Source: Perognathus longimembris pacificus
Taxonomy: Eukaryota > Chordata > Mammalia > Rodentia > Heteromyidae
Reading direction: 5' to 3'
Assembly: GCF_023159225.1 (NCBI RefSeq)
Contig: NC_063161.1
Location: 120,194,958 to 120,258,957 of the forward strand
Length of the DNA: 64,000 bases
Under the pieces are notes generated by a model. That model saw only the letters and a program-made list of their open reading frames with translations, searched no databases and was not told where the DNA came from. This document shows positions 49,967-61,703 of the stretch, one piece after another (within the stretch, counting starts at the first letter, position 1; each line of letters opens with the position of its first letter). Made by a program: the position numbers and the translations under genes.

Positions 49967-50662
49967 ACTTATTTTTATATCTACTCTTTGTTTCCAGCAT
50001 CCCTGATCTCTGGCACTGTATCTAAAATTTACCCATTACTCCTGTCCATACAAATGAACAGAAATCTGCCTCATATTCTCAAGATGGTAGGGAGAGTACC
50101 CATGAATTTTGACATTCCCTACTAGCCAAGGGAAGCTTTGGGCTGTTTAAGAAGAGTTCTGCATTCCAGCTGCCTCCCTTTCCTTCTGTCCTGCCCACAG
50201 GTAGGATGAGAGTTAGGTAAAAGACATAAATAAACATGAGCTATATTTACCACTGTAAAAATGACATTTCATCCCTCTCTGATACTCCTTTGCTCATAAC
50301 AAGGTCTCTTGCATACATGGCATATATGGTACCACCTGGATCAGCTGTCTTTTGTTCAATGTCTATATTTAAACATTTAACCAAGAGAACCACCAAGAAA
50401 AGCACATTGTAAGAACTTGTGTTGTAATCGCTGCATTTGTGATCTCAATAGTGTCTCAGGTCATTTTGAAATTTTACTACCTACTATAAGGAATTACAAT
50501 TCTCTTTGTTACAGGTATTGCTTTGTATAAGTAAGCCAACTAGAGTAAGAATAATGTTAGAAGAAAGTTGTGTTTTAGAAATTGTATATGAAAGAGAAGG
50601 AATAGAGTTAAATAACAGAAAAATGAACAGAATTATCCAAAGAGAAAGCTTATCTGAAATAG

Positions 50663-50705
50663 TGATATATATATATATATATGTATGTATGTATGTATGT
50701 ATATA
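50663..50705. repeat. (AT)n-(GTAT)n microsatellite
   Basis: ATAT run followed by GTAT units. Confidence 0.96.
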
Positions 50706-50721
50706 ACATTCATTCAATAGT

Positions 50722-50758
50722 ACTGAGATTACAGGCATGGGCCACTATGCCTGGCCTC
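50722..50758 (-). mobile_element. 7SL/B1-like 5'-end fragment
   Basis: gagattacaggcatgggcca and ctatgcctggcc are the reverse of a B1/Alu-like head. It is a short remnant next to the GTAT tract. Confidence 0.7.
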
Positions 50759-50860
50759 AATAAACTTTATGGATGTCATTTGATCTTCTCACAAATCAAA
50801 CCTTCTAAAAACTAATACGTTTCAAGGTTTTGACCACAGTTCAAAAAACATACATTTTCT

Positions 50861-51073
50861 TTTTTTTTTTTTTTTTTTTTGGCCAGTCCTGGGCCTTGGA
50901 CTCAGGGCCTGAGCACTGTCCCTGGCTTCTTCCCGCTCAAGGCTAGCACTCTGCCACTTGAGCCACAGCGCCGCTTCTGGCCGTTTTCTGTATATGTGGT
51001 GCTGGGGAATCGAACCTAGGGCCTCGTGTATCCGAGGCAGGCACTCTTGCCACTAGGCTATATCCCCAGCCCC
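50861..51073 (-). mobile_element. IDL-Geo SINE, full length, young
   Basis: 22-T tail, near-consensus Geo and ID-like halves, and a perfect 16-bp duplication aaaacatacattttct (50845-50860 and 51074-51089). It carries the gagcgggaag variant in Geo (cttcccgctc in plus). Confidence 0.97.
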
Positions 51074-51089
51074 AAAACATACATTTTCT

Positions 51090-52788
51090 CTGAAACAGTT
51101 TCTACAACCATTACATACAAATTATAATCCTTTGATTTTTTCAAATGCTAATGATGACATGCATCATAGCTCACCAATGACTCACAGAACAAGGTTTTCA
51201 AACTCTGAAAACCTTTCTTCCAGAAGAATCATAACATTTCAGAATATAGAACGACAAAGTTGCTAAATTTGACAATTTTGATGTGTTAGTCATGTCCCAA
51301 TAGCATTTCAAGGTGACTTGAAACAAAAGTTAACCAGGCAAAAAGGTAAAAAAGTTTCCACATAACATCCTTGGTAAGAGCAAGTTTCAAATTAGGAAGA
51401 GTAGTATAGAGAAAACAAGAAAAAAACAGTTGAAATATTGCAAAAAACCAAATCTCATCAATTCTCATCTCCACTTCACAAAATATGACTATCAATTATT
51501 AAGCCTTTGCCAAACATGGACCTGTTACTCCATCTCCAGTATTCTATGTACCACCTTGCTCTTCCCTCTAACAGAAGTTCAAAATTAGATACAGACAACA
51601 AGGTAGGAAGGAGACTATGGCCCACTGGGGACTGGTATTGGCATTACGACTTACTCTGTTTGGCTTTCTAGCAAGAGCAGTGCAAATCTAGGACAGGAAA
51701 AGAAAGGCCTTCCTCCCTTTGCCGACATTTCAAGTCAAGGGACATCTGTGGGTAATGTCATGAGATAGAAAGCAAAATATTCTAAAAATGATAGTGATTT
51801 TAAGACACATTTCTTTCTTGACAATTGTCTAGATATATTGACAACTAAAGAAATTATTAGGACTAGTGATCTCTCATTTAAAAAAAAAAACCTGTAATAG
51901 AGCAAACTTGGAGAAAAAGGAAAAGGTGGAGATAACTTCATTGTAATGTTTCTTCTTCAGGAAAAATACCAAAAAATTTCTGAGCAAGAACCAAAGGTTA
52001 AACAAGATAACCTGAAAATCCCTTCCAACTCTGACAATCTGTAAGTGTGAGTTTTAATTCCAACATCAAGTAACACTTTTTGCAAGTATTAGATGTTCCT
52101 TCAAGACATCCACACAAGAGGACACTACCTATCTATAAACAAACCAGCATCACATAATTCCCTCTTTCCAAACCACAACTTACCAAAATCTTAAATCATT
52201 TGCAAAATGGAGATGGCTTTACAGGTATATACAAATGTCAGAAACTTCAAGTGACCCATTTTAGATACGTATAGTTACATCAATTTTGTCTTACCAAGCC
52301 TTCTAAAAATATTTTTATTACCAGCTTCCATCTATGTAAAAAAGTGCTTCATAACAGGATAAAAAGCCAACATTAAGGTTGTATTCCAATGTTTCCTAGT
52401 TCTCTCTTTTAAACTTAGTTTCCCTTACATTCACATTTTATTGCATTCCTGTCATTTCCCTAAATCAACAATCATTGTAAAGCATAATAACATTGCTTTA
52501 ATGGGCACAAAAATTTTCTGCTGCTCTTCAAATGACCCATTATACTGTGGAATGTATCTTTTCTTTTACAACTTAATTCGCAGCCTAGGCCATTCTGAGG
52601 CTTCCTTAATGCCTTCAGTTCCTTCTTTTCCTTAGCTAGGGGAATTCACATCTATGCCACACCTATCCATGCTACATTTTTAGGGGTCAGCACTCACATT
52701 CTATCATTTCTTATCAGGAAGTTATTTGAAGAACAATCTGAATACCAACCACAAAGGCAAAGGAGGAAATGGTAATAAGACTACTCAC
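51090..52788. other. Intronic flank just downstream (gene sense) of the poly-Ser exon, no repeats recognised
   Basis: AT-rich. No SINE or LINE found and no second exon supported. Confidence 0.5.
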
Positions 52789-53374
52789 ATCAGATTTAGA
52801 GGACATAGTCTCCTCTACGTCTGAGTCATTGGGATCCACAATATCATCAAATGGTGGTAAAGTCGATTTCTTCTTCTCTGATGCCTCACTTTCAATTTTG
52901 ACCTTTCCCATCTTGACATGAGATTTCTCTTTAATCTGTTTTTTGTCAGCAGAACAAGTGAGTATCAGTGGTGGTGCACTAGAAAAACTTTTAAATAAAG
53001 CCTCTGAGCTACTCTTTTTCCTTTTTTTGGCTGAGAGTTCTTCAGAATCTGAAATGGGGGGCCTCTTGCTGGGAGCCTTCTTATCTTGCTGTCCACTGGT
53101 GATGGTGAGCAAGTTACTGTCTGGTTTTGGCTCTTTCGACATGGGTTTAGGTTCCTTGAAGGCCATTTTAGGAACTATTTTCTCTTCTTTCAGTGGTTTA
53201 TTTTCTTTGGGTTTCTTAGAGGATTCTTTGGAAGATTTGTTATGATCCCTGGAAGGTTCTTTGAAGGCACTTTTATGTTCTCTGGAGTCTTTAGAAGGTT
53301 TTTCCTTGTGCTCCTTCATTAATTTGTGAGGCTTTGAAAAACTGGTACTGCTGCTGCTGCTACTGCTGCTACTA

Positions 53375-53427
<53 letters not shown>

Positions 53428-53431
53428 ACTA

Positions 53432-53463
<32 letters not shown>

Positions 53464-53496
53464 GCTGCTGCTGGTATGAATACTCCTATTAGGGTC
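52789..53496 (-). CDS. MLLT3: MLLT3 (AF9) large coding exon: poly-Ser tract, Lys-rich region and NLS (probably exon 5)
   Basis: This 708-nt exon encodes 236 codons, with phase 0 at both ends. The acceptor is a long pyrimidine tract ending tttttgcag at 53497; the donor GAT|gtgagt starts at 52788. Exon residues 1-8 are DPNRSIHT. Residues 9-50 are 42 uninterrupted serines, all AGC or AGT. Then comes a Lys/Glu/Ser/Pro-rich, probably disordered region (SKPHKLMKEHKEKPSKD onward, repeated KEP units), a basic cluster KKRKK at about 157-161 preceded by DSEELSA, and an acidic end (DDIVDPNDSDVEE). This is the middle of AF9, between the YEATS domain (reader of acetyl/crotonyl H3K9, encoded to the right of the window) and the AHD. 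The basic cluster matches the known nuclear-localisation region. Near the end the sequence reads EETMSSKSD, whereas I remember EENISSKSD in human. The intact long frame and canonical splice sites argue for a functional gene rather than a pseudogene. Confidence 0.98.
53347..53472 (-). repeat. MLLT3: CAG/CTG-type trinucleotide tract coding 42 serines, with internal tandem duplication
   Basis: The 126-nt tract is made only of AGC and AGT codons (coding strand). In order: AGC6, AGT, AGC6, AGT2, AGC2, AGT, then AGC7, AGT, AGC6, AGT2, AGC2, AGT, then AGC4, AGT. The first two blocks (54 and 57 nt) are the same pattern differing by one AGC, so the tract arose partly by tandem duplication of a 54-57 nt unit. 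The longest pure AGC run is seven codons, and the regular AGT interruptions should stabilise it (inference). Confidence 0.95.
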
Positions 53497-54951
53497 CTGC
53501 AAAAAGGAAAAGAAAAGGAAACTCTCAGAAATGAGCAACAATGAAGAACCAAAGCCAATTTGCTTAAATTTAATCTGCATTACATAGCCATTTCTTGGAT
53601 TGTTCTCAAGTTATCTTCAAAATGACAAAAGTATTTTAATATAAGCCAACCACCACAAGATAACAGGTAGAAGTAGTATACATGAGAATCTTAGAGAGAG
53701 GGGTTACCATGATCAAAGAACTTAAGAAGACAGGTTGCCTTCTCAATCATTGCAAACAATGAGTTTTGAAACATTTCAATTTATGTTTGTCCAAGAAGAC
53801 AAGAAAGTGGCTAACACATCCCTCCACTCTTAATAATTACTGTATGCTTTTGATGGATGACATTGTAAGAGTGATGAATAAGGTGCTATGACCAAAAAAA
53901 AGAAGAGGACCAGTTGGTGCGACTGGGAGAGAGTGATTCAGCCATTTATAGAAAAGAAACACATGAATTCAGTCCTGGGAAATGAGCAGGTAATTACAAG
54001 AAAGGGAATAAAGAAATGATACTTAGAGCAAGGATCAGAATAAGCTAAAACTGTAAGGCACAGAGGCAGACTCCATTTGGGGAGCATAGCACAAGGTTGG
54101 GAAGGAGGAAGAAAAATAGGTTCACACAATGAAGGCAGGTTATTTTAAATTGCAAAAGACTTAGTGGTATAAAGAATTGGAAGATCTCCAAAAATAAGTA
54201 ATTCTCAATGTGAAATTAAAAACAATTATTTTTTTCTGTCCAAAATTCTATCACTTAGAATATGCCTTCTCCCTAGGAAACAGAAAGAAAAAAGCAAAAA
54301 AGGAATCCAACAGATCAAAGATCTCATCTAATCATCAAATGGATTGACATCTTTATCCATTCCCATTGTGCATTCAGGAGAAGAGGTAAGTGCTCCCATT
54401 TCAATAGGAACAAGACAAGAAGGAGGGACTACACCATGCATTAAAATGAGCAATCTCCTTATTGCTTATGTAGAGGGGAAAGCATGTATATAAGTTCATG
54501 GATACACATCATAAAGTAATACCAAAATGAAAGTTATTGATCTATATTATTTCATTTATTCTCTCAAGTGAGCATTTGTTTTCAAGTTGCTAAAAGGGAT
54601 AGAGTAATTAAGTAGAGACTTTTATGTATCAAACTAGACAATTCCTTACAAAACATCTTAATCTGACATTTTAAAACAGGATACTAAAGATTGAATTCAT
54701 ATTACTGAAATTTCATTATTTTATGAATTCTATTATAAGATATTTCTTGGCATGTTAGGCAGTACTATGAATACTTAAAATTAAACAATAATGGACACAC
54801 TAAGTTAAGAGAGCATTTTCAACTATTATCCCTAAGGTTTGTTTGTTTGGCTTCTTGATTCATTGAATTTTGCCAATTTGCAATCAGTACTCTGATTATA
54901 GCTCTAGAATACGCATTACTACTCAGTCTGTATGGGGCATTACCCATATTT

Positions 54952-55156
54952 CAGGTTTTTGTTTTTTTTTTTAACCAGTCCTGGGGCTTGGACTCACGTC
55001 CTGAGCACTGTCCCTGGCTTCTTTTGCTCAAGGCTAGCACTCTGCCACTTGAGCCACAGCGCCACTTCTGGCCATTTTCTGTATGTGTGGTGCTGGGGAA
55101 TTGAACCCAGGGCTTCAAGTCAAGCACTCTTGCCACTAGGCCATATCCCCAGCCCA
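54952..55156 (-). mobile_element. IDL-Geo SINE
   Basis: T-run, reverse Geo (ccagtcctggggcttggact) and reverse ID-like head (ggccatatccccagccc). A 9-bp duplication cccatattt (54943-54951 and 55153-55161) may overlap the element end by two to four bases. Confidence 0.95.
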
Positions 55157-56132
55157 TATTTTAGTATTTTAAAACACATATTTTGAACATATTTTTAACG
55201 TATTTCTAATTTTAGGCATTAAAAAACTCTTATTCTAGTATACAATATACATGTCTCCAAGGGTCTTTTTGTGATTTATTTTTAAAATCTTCTGTTGATT
55301 AGACTGCAATTCTTAATACAAAGCACACTGTAGTATCTGATACAGGTTCTCATTTGGCTGGTAATAATAATTAAGTTTCTTCAGTATTTTGTTGGACTCC
55401 ATATTCATCTACATAATAAACGTATAATAGTGGCTTGGCAGCAAATTGCTATTGACAGAATAATAACACTTTCACTAACACTTGGCTTATGTAACACACA
55501 CACACATACCACATATAGTGGCTTTTAAAAGTTTTTATTCAACCATTAATCTCAACATTAATTCCATTGAATAGAAGACTAATTTCCATCCTGTGTGAGG
55601 TTTATACACATTGTATAATTAAAACTTGTTTTTCCCCCCATGGATCATCGGGACAAACTGAATATCAAGCAATCCAACTAAATAGACATGTATGTGTAAT
55701 TCAGATCTCAAATATTTAAAGCATATGAAATGTACACATACTTGCACTTTTACCACTTGTGAATATAAAGTACAGTATTTTCTTTCATTTATTAAATTCT
55801 ACTGAATGCTTCCTTGTTTTAATCTCTCTAGAGCAGAACGCATCTTTTTAATGTAAGATCTCTACAATCAATACTTGTTACCAATGCTAGTATATGGATT
55901 ATGATAAACAAAGGACCTAACTACTGGCTAGAGCAAGATTTTCTGATTCTAAGTGGCTTTCAATTTCCATGTTATCTCTCTGACTTCTTCCCATTGATAA
56001 AGCTGATCCTGAGATTCCTCTTTCTTTCCTCTGTTTTTTGTTTTTGGTAATCTCATTTGAACTGTCTTCTACAGTTTGCAAGATTAATTATATTTTCTCT
56101 AGTTAAATAACATAATCAAGAAGTAAACTCCC

Positions 56133-56340
56133 GGGGCTGGGGATATGGCCTAGTGGCAAGAGTGCTTGCCTCCTATACCTGAGGCCCTGGGTTCAATTCC
56201 CCAGCACCACATATACAGAAAATGGCCAGAAGTGGCGCTGTGGCTCAAGTGGCAGAGTGCTAGCCTTGAGCAAAAAGAAGCCAGGGACAGTGCTCAGGCC
56301 CTGAGTCCAAGCCCCAGGACTGGCAAAAAAAAAAAAAAAA
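56133..56340 (+). mobile_element. IDL-Geo SINE, full length, young
   Basis: Near-consensus with a 16-A tail. The duplication agaagtaaactccc (56119-56132; right copy at about 56340-56353) flanks it. Confidence 0.97.
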
Positions 56341-57867
56341 GAAGTAAACTCCCCCATTCAAGAGTGTTACCTGTCAAAACCAGTAAACCTAATTAAAAAG
56401 AGTTAATTTATTCAAAATAGCATTTTAAAAGAATACTTCCTCAAAACTGTAGCACAGTCTATGCATAAAAAGGGGTAAGGAAATCCATGATAGTCAAAAT
56501 AAGCTTCCAGGCTAAAAAATCTTTTCTGTAATGTCAAGTGGCACAGAGGAATAAACATCACTTGGAAGCTATAAATAAAATATAAAAATTCAGGATTCTT
56601 GGTAGAAAAAAACATGAATTTGATTTAACTTCCCCACTTCAAAATAAAATGCATTCATCTTCAACCCCATTCACCTTACTCATACCAGTCAATGGTAGAG
56701 CCCAAAGGCTGAGGGCCTGAAGCAGGACTTGTTCAGCTACAGGTTCAAGCTAGAGCCTGAGGAGGAGTGTATAAGAATAACTGTACAACAGTGAGCCTCT
56801 TTAGCTCCAAATGCAATCAATAGATAAAGAATCTATTCTGTTCCTCCAGGAATCATCCAGGTGTGTAGACAACAAACATAACATACCTGCTGTTCCTGTG
56901 AAGGCTGAAATGTCTCTACCTTGCAGCACTTACAGGATCACAACAGCCAAGCACCCCTACCAACTCACCCTGAGACACAATTCATCCATCCATAACAGCA
57001 TTTATGACAATTCATGTCATAAATAAAATATCTAAAGGGGAAGACAGACTTAACAGATCTTTTGAAGGAGACATAAAATGCTGAAATAAAAAATGGCATG
57101 ACTACTTAAGGAAAATCAAATAGTGTACAAAAAGTTATTTCTAGAAAAATATTCATGACAGACATATATACAGGGAAGAAAACAAAGGTCTGCTGGAAAG
57201 GGATGCAAAACTTGGAGGGTTTTACTTGTTATAACATGAGTAATGTTGCTTCCTTTTTAATGGTGATATTCAACCAGAAAGATAGAGAAAAATCTACCTC
57301 AATACTTCAAGGAAAAAAAATTAAGAAAGCAATGCCTTTTCTAGAGTTAATCAAGTAAATGCATCAGGCAGTCTTATAGAACTCCTCAGATACTTATTTT
57401 GCCTGGATATGTATAATACTCAAGCAGATATAAACACACATAAAGAAATATAGGCAAGTAACTATTTTGCTCAAATTTTGTATCATTTGGCAATCATCCT
57501 ATTAATTAATCAAGAACCAATATGGAACATGAAAGACAAACAGAAGATGGTGCTGACCACTCAGAAAGAGAATCTAGACATGAATAATAGATTCTGTCAA
57601 CTATACCTGGCTATCAGTTCTGTCTATTCTTTATTAGGACAGAATGGCCTCCAGACACAGCTAAAAAACAGGTAGGAGGCAAAGGAGACCCACTTGAGAA
57701 CTGTAAAGAGATCCATTTAAAATATTCAGGTCATCGGGGAGCAATATGGTAGAGGTGGGAGTAAGTAGAGGGCAAAGAAAGAAAAGCCATTTAAGAGGAT
57801 TCCTGCTCTGGGGATAGGGATAAGGGTGGGGAATAGCACTGACATCAAAGTTTTACAATTATTTAGT

Positions 57868-57925
57868 CAATAATCTTGTGAAGTAGTTATTATTAGCTCC
57901 ATTTTGTAAGTGAGTGCACAGACAC
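57868..57925 (-). mobile_element. MIR fragment
   Basis: taatcttgtgaagtagttat, then tattagctccattttgtaag resembles the reverse MIR core. Short. Confidence 0.5.
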
Positions 57926-58527
57926 CAATAAGCATGCAAATATGTGTATGTTTATGTGTGTATTTTTTAGAACAAGTAGAGAGTGGACATAAAAATGTGT
58001 TAGAAGTCCAAGTAGCTTATCTCTAATATCTGTATTTTTAATTATAATATTTCTATGCATTCTCAATAAAGTCAATTGGTTTAAAAACCAAATGTCAGTC
58101 ATGACAGTATAGATTCTGAGTAGGAAATGAAAGGAAAGGTAGAAAAGGGGAGGGACTCAATAATTTCAGAAGAACAAAACATCAGTTGTACCTGCAGAAC
58201 TATCTAAATAAAGCTCTATTTAGTTCCAGTAGAGGGGATAGAACATACTTTTTGATAGAGATATGTGGCAAACAATTTATTTTAAAACAAAGGCTCTCCT
58301 CTCTATGTATTTCAAGTGGATTTCTACCAAATACATATTTTACATACTTGATAGACTTATTAGAAGTCTTGGGTTCAAAGGGATGATATACTAGAAAATT
58401 AATTCTTCATACAAGCCCTGGAAAGAGCACAGATATTTCCAATACTTTTAAAGGGATCAGAAAAGTATGTAATACTTCCCACTTCACAATCAAAAGTTTT
58501 CAAACCCAATGTAAAAAGGCTGCCACA

Positions 58528-58765
58528 CAGCTGGTCACACCTGTAATTCTAGCTACTCAGGAGGCTGAGATCTGAGGATCATTGTTCAAAGCCAACCCAG
58601 GCAGTAAAGTCTATGAGACTCTAATCACCAATAAACCACCAGAAAACCATAAGTGGGGCTGTGGTTCAAAGTGGTTGAGTGCTAGCCTTCAGCAAAAATG
58701 GTTAGGTATAAGGCCCAAGCCCTGAGTTCAAGCCCCATGACTAACAATAAATAAATAGATAAATA
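58528..58765 (+). mobile_element. 7SL-Geo composite SINE, full length
   Basis: B1-like head (cacctgtaattctagctact), linker, Geo (gctgtggttcaaagtggttg, gagttcaagccccatgac) and an AAAT-type tail. The flanks aaaaaggctgccaca and aaaaagtctgccaca form a 15-bp duplication with one mismatch. Confidence 0.93.
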
Positions 58766-58948
58766 AAAAGTCTGCCACAATATATAATTCCAAAAAATAA
58801 AAATTGATAATTACAAAATCAAATACAAAATGATTCATTTAAAGGTGGGAGCGGTCTCTACATAAGAAAAATAGATGGCTTACAAGGGTCCCTACAGAGG
58901 AGACTGGGTCGAAAAGAATTTGAGAGATTTAATGCAAAAATAAAGTGA

Positions 58949-59052
58949 TCCTCGTATACATGAAGCCCTGGGTTTGATTCCCCAGCACCACATATAGAAA
59001 ATGACCAAAAGTGGTGCTGTGGCTCAAGTCACAGAGTGCTAGCCTTGAGCAA

Positions 59053-59096
<44 letters not shown>

Positions 59097-59097
59097 A
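58949..59097 (+). mobile_element. IDL-Geo SINE, truncated at both ends, with (AAAT)n
   Basis: It starts within the ID-like half (cctcgtatacatgaagccct) and stops after agccttgagc in Geo, where an (AATA)n run (59051-59097) replaces the last third of the Geo half. Confidence 0.88.
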
Positions 59098-59158
59098 AAG
59101 ATAAAGAACTATTATAAAATGCTGGAAAAATAAATGGCAGTTCAACAAATAAAATCAC

Positions 59159-59379
59159 GGGCTGGGGATATAGCCTAGTGGCAAGAGTGCCTGCCTCGGA
59201 TACACGAGGCCCTAGGTTCGATTCCCCAGCACCACATATACAGAAAACGGCCAGAAGCGGCGCTGTGGCTCAAGTGGCAGAGTGCTAGCCTTGAGCGGGA
59301 AGAAGCCAGGGACAGTGCTCAGGCCCTGAGTCCAAGGCCCACGACTGGCCAAAAAAAAAAATTTAAAAAAAAAAACAAA
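59159..59379 (+). mobile_element. IDL-Geo SINE, full length, young
   Basis: Near-consensus; the Geo half has gagcgggaag. A 14-bp duplication acaaataaaatcac (59145-59158; right copy at about 59380-59393) flanks it. Confidence 0.96.
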
Positions 59380-59411
59380 ACAAATAAAATCACAACTATC
59401 AAAAACTAATG

Positions 59412-59495
59412 TACTCATTTGTCAAGTATTTAAATTTCCTCATCAGTAAAATGGAGATCATGGTATTACCATAATACTTACACTGGTAAGGCCAA
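59412..59495 (+). mobile_element. MIR fragment
   Basis: aatttcctcatcagtaaaat and ggagatcatggtattacc match the MIR middle ('cctcatctgtaaaatgg'). Confidence 0.6.
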
Positions 59496-60076
59496 TTTGG
59501 TGACTTAATAGGTGTGAAAGTATGGGTGTACACACATACACACTGATTATACTTCAATCCTAAGATCTTGAAAATAAGAAACTTTTTTAGCATGGATATG
59601 ACATATGAAAAATAATGTTCTCAAGTGGAAAATTTCACTCCTAACCTCATCGTGACAAGTGGTACTCAAAATGTGAGGGATCTAAAAATAGCATATAAAA
59701 CTACCTTCATGCCACATATAAAAGTTGCCATGAAATATAAATTGATTTCATGTTTAGACTTGAGTCCCACCCTTCTGACATCTTGTTAACTGCATTAAAA
59801 GTAAAATCTAAAAACATTTCTGACTCTCAAGCATTCCAGAAAAGACATATTCAACTTGTATTATAAAGAATATATAAGCAATGTGATTGGCACATAGAAT
59901 ATGTAAAGTGCTTTCAGTAACTACTGCCATGATTATTCTAGATGAATAGAACGCATTACCATTCTTACTGTGTCATGCAATGGTAACAACTTAGACAAGG
60001 CAATAATGTTTGAAGGATAGACGTGGAAGAATGAAATAGGAGGAGAGAGGAAAGGAAATGTTAAAAAAAAAAAAAT

Positions 60077-60281
60077 GGGCTGGGGATATGGCCTAGTGGC
60101 AAGAGTGCTTGCCTCCTACACATGAAGCTCTTGGTTCGATTCCCCAGCACCACATATATGGAAAACGGCCAGAAGGGGCGCTGTGGCTCAAGTGGTTGAG
60201 TGCTAGCCTTGAGCAAAAAGAAGCCAGGGACAGTGCTCAGGCCCTGAGTTCAAGGCACAGGACTGGCAAAAAAAAAAATAA
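60077..60281 (+). mobile_element. IDL-Geo SINE, variant subfamily
   Basis: Full length. It shares the variants catgaagctcttggttcg and ccagaaggggcgctg with the copy at 61480. Confidence 0.95.
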
Positions 60282-60884
60282 AGATAGTAAAAATATTCAG
60301 AAAAATAAAGCTATTATATTTACTATTGAAAACATTAATTACCATGTTTTTATATATGAAGTTTAGTGTAAAATTTTAACAGAAAATGTATTAAATATTT
60401 TACAAAGTAATATTCCACAATTTTAAATGTTTTCATTCCTCAAATGACTGGTTTCAGCATATTATATTATCAAATAATTTTCTTTCAGAATCCAATCTGA
60501 TGCAAGATGCTCCTGTTTATATACTATACTATTCTCTGATCTGCTGTGGTTCAATACCAAATTATAATTAGGTGCCACTAGTAGTAAGTTATATTTACAA
60601 GACTGCAGTTTCAAGCAAACATCTGTTTACCTTTGTGGTTTGAAACTAGAAACTCAAAGTAATAATTATATCACTTCTCTTTCTAGGTTTATGTATATTT
60701 AGCTTGGTACAATTTCTGTTTTCTTAAGTAAGCCTTAAGAGATATTGGATGGATCATTACCACCTGCTAAATCCCTCACAATGAGGCTTGATAAGCAATT
60801 GCTACACCCAGAGAAGACCCAAACTTCAGTGCATACTGCTAAACACTGCTGGAAGGATATGCTGAAAATATATCAGAATTCTAT

Positions 60885-61055
60885 GTGTAGTGCATAGCTG
60901 TCATCCTAGCAATGTGGGAGACCTAAGAAGGAAGATGTCTGTCTGAGGCCAGGGCCAGGATGAAAGGGATGATATCCATTAAGATGCACTGTATTTATAA
61001 ACTGATTTGTTGAACTGTAACCTACTTCTACAATTACTTAACGATAATAAAAATA
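60885..61055 (+). mobile_element. 7SL-like monomer fragment and L1-like 3'-end fragment
   Basis: 60885-60955 is a B1-like unit (gtagtgcatagctgtcatcc, tgtctgaggccagggccag). 60961-61055 is an L1-like end: attaagatgcactgtattta, aaactgatttgttgaactgt, then acgataataaaaataa. The same end pattern occurs in the inverted-repeat arms. Confidence 0.55.
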
Positions 61056-61479
61056 AATTTAACAAAGAGGATTAGGGGTGTGGTAGAACATTTGATCATA
61101 CACAATGTCTGGACTCCAATACATACAGAATGGCAAGGAAAACAAGAGGGGATCAAAGAGAGATACAACTGAACAATTTGAAAACATAATTATATTCTAT
61201 CTTCTCATCTATCAAAACTTAATACCATGTATTGAGTCTTTAGCAGATACAAAGGAGAACGCTGAAACTGCTAGACATACTATGGCTCTGAGGACAATAA
61301 CCTTCTAACTTGGGCATTATGATGGATTTTCCTGGACTTTTCACTACAATACAAGAATTTATTTTAAAAATAATGTTAAAAAAAAAAGAGGGAAGGCCTG
61401 TAAGCCTGAAAGACAGGGAATCATGTGAAGGACAAGTAGAAAGAGAAAGAAGAAAAGAGGACTTAAAATGTAAATGGTG

Positions 61480-61688
61480 GGGCTGGGAATATGGCCTAGA
61501 GGCAAGAGTGCTTGCCTCCTACACATGAAGCTCTTGGTTCGATTCCCCAGCACCACATATATAGAAAACGGCCAGAAGGGGCGCTGTGGCTCAGGTGGCA
61601 GAGTGCTAGCCTCGAGCGGGAAGAAGCCAGGGATGGTGCTCAGGCCCTGAGTCCAAGCACAGGACTGGCCAAAAAAAAAAAAAGAAAG
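61480..61688 (+). mobile_element. IDL-Geo SINE, variant subfamily
   Basis: Full length with a 15-bp duplication aaaatgtaaatggtg (61465-61479 and 61689-61703). It has the catgaagctcttggttcg and gagcgggaag variants. It landed immediately upstream of another IDL-Geo copy. Confidence 0.96.
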
Positions 61689-61703
61689 AAAATGTAAATG
61701 GTG

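Larger units (their letters stand above)
6180..52788 (-). other. MLLT3: MLLT3 large intron, 46.6 kb
   Basis: The donor is at 52788 (gtgagt) and the acceptor at 6180 (tctaaag). It holds most repeats in the window, listed separately. Stretches over 300 bp where I recognise nothing: 7372-8900, 9640-10205, 11218-12262, 12507-15034, 15311-20309, 22650-23607, 23693-24394, 24456-25208, 26043-26561, 28846-30054, 30637-31087, 32809-33127, 34379-35694, 36736-38631, 38763-40177, 40991-43414, 44293-44821, 44969-46424, 46616-47043, 47079-48783, 49967-50662 and 51090-52788. Open frames there are short and show no family resemblance. In human, introns in this part of MLLT3 are where KMT2A::MLLT3 leukaemia breakpoints fall (established knowledge; exact intron numbering not checked). 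Confidence 0.93.

Noticed and set aside
53319..53558. Poly-Ala and other low-complexity open frames overlapping the poly-Ser tract
   Set aside because: They are other-frame readings of the AGC repeat in the MLLT3 exon; the Ser frame alone has matching splice sites and protein identity.
52714..53580. Reading the poly-Ser open frame as an intact 288-residue single-exon gene or retrocopy
   Set aside because: The first 28 and last 24 residues are intronic: acceptor and donor sites mark the exon, and the next AF9 exons are found in order downstream.
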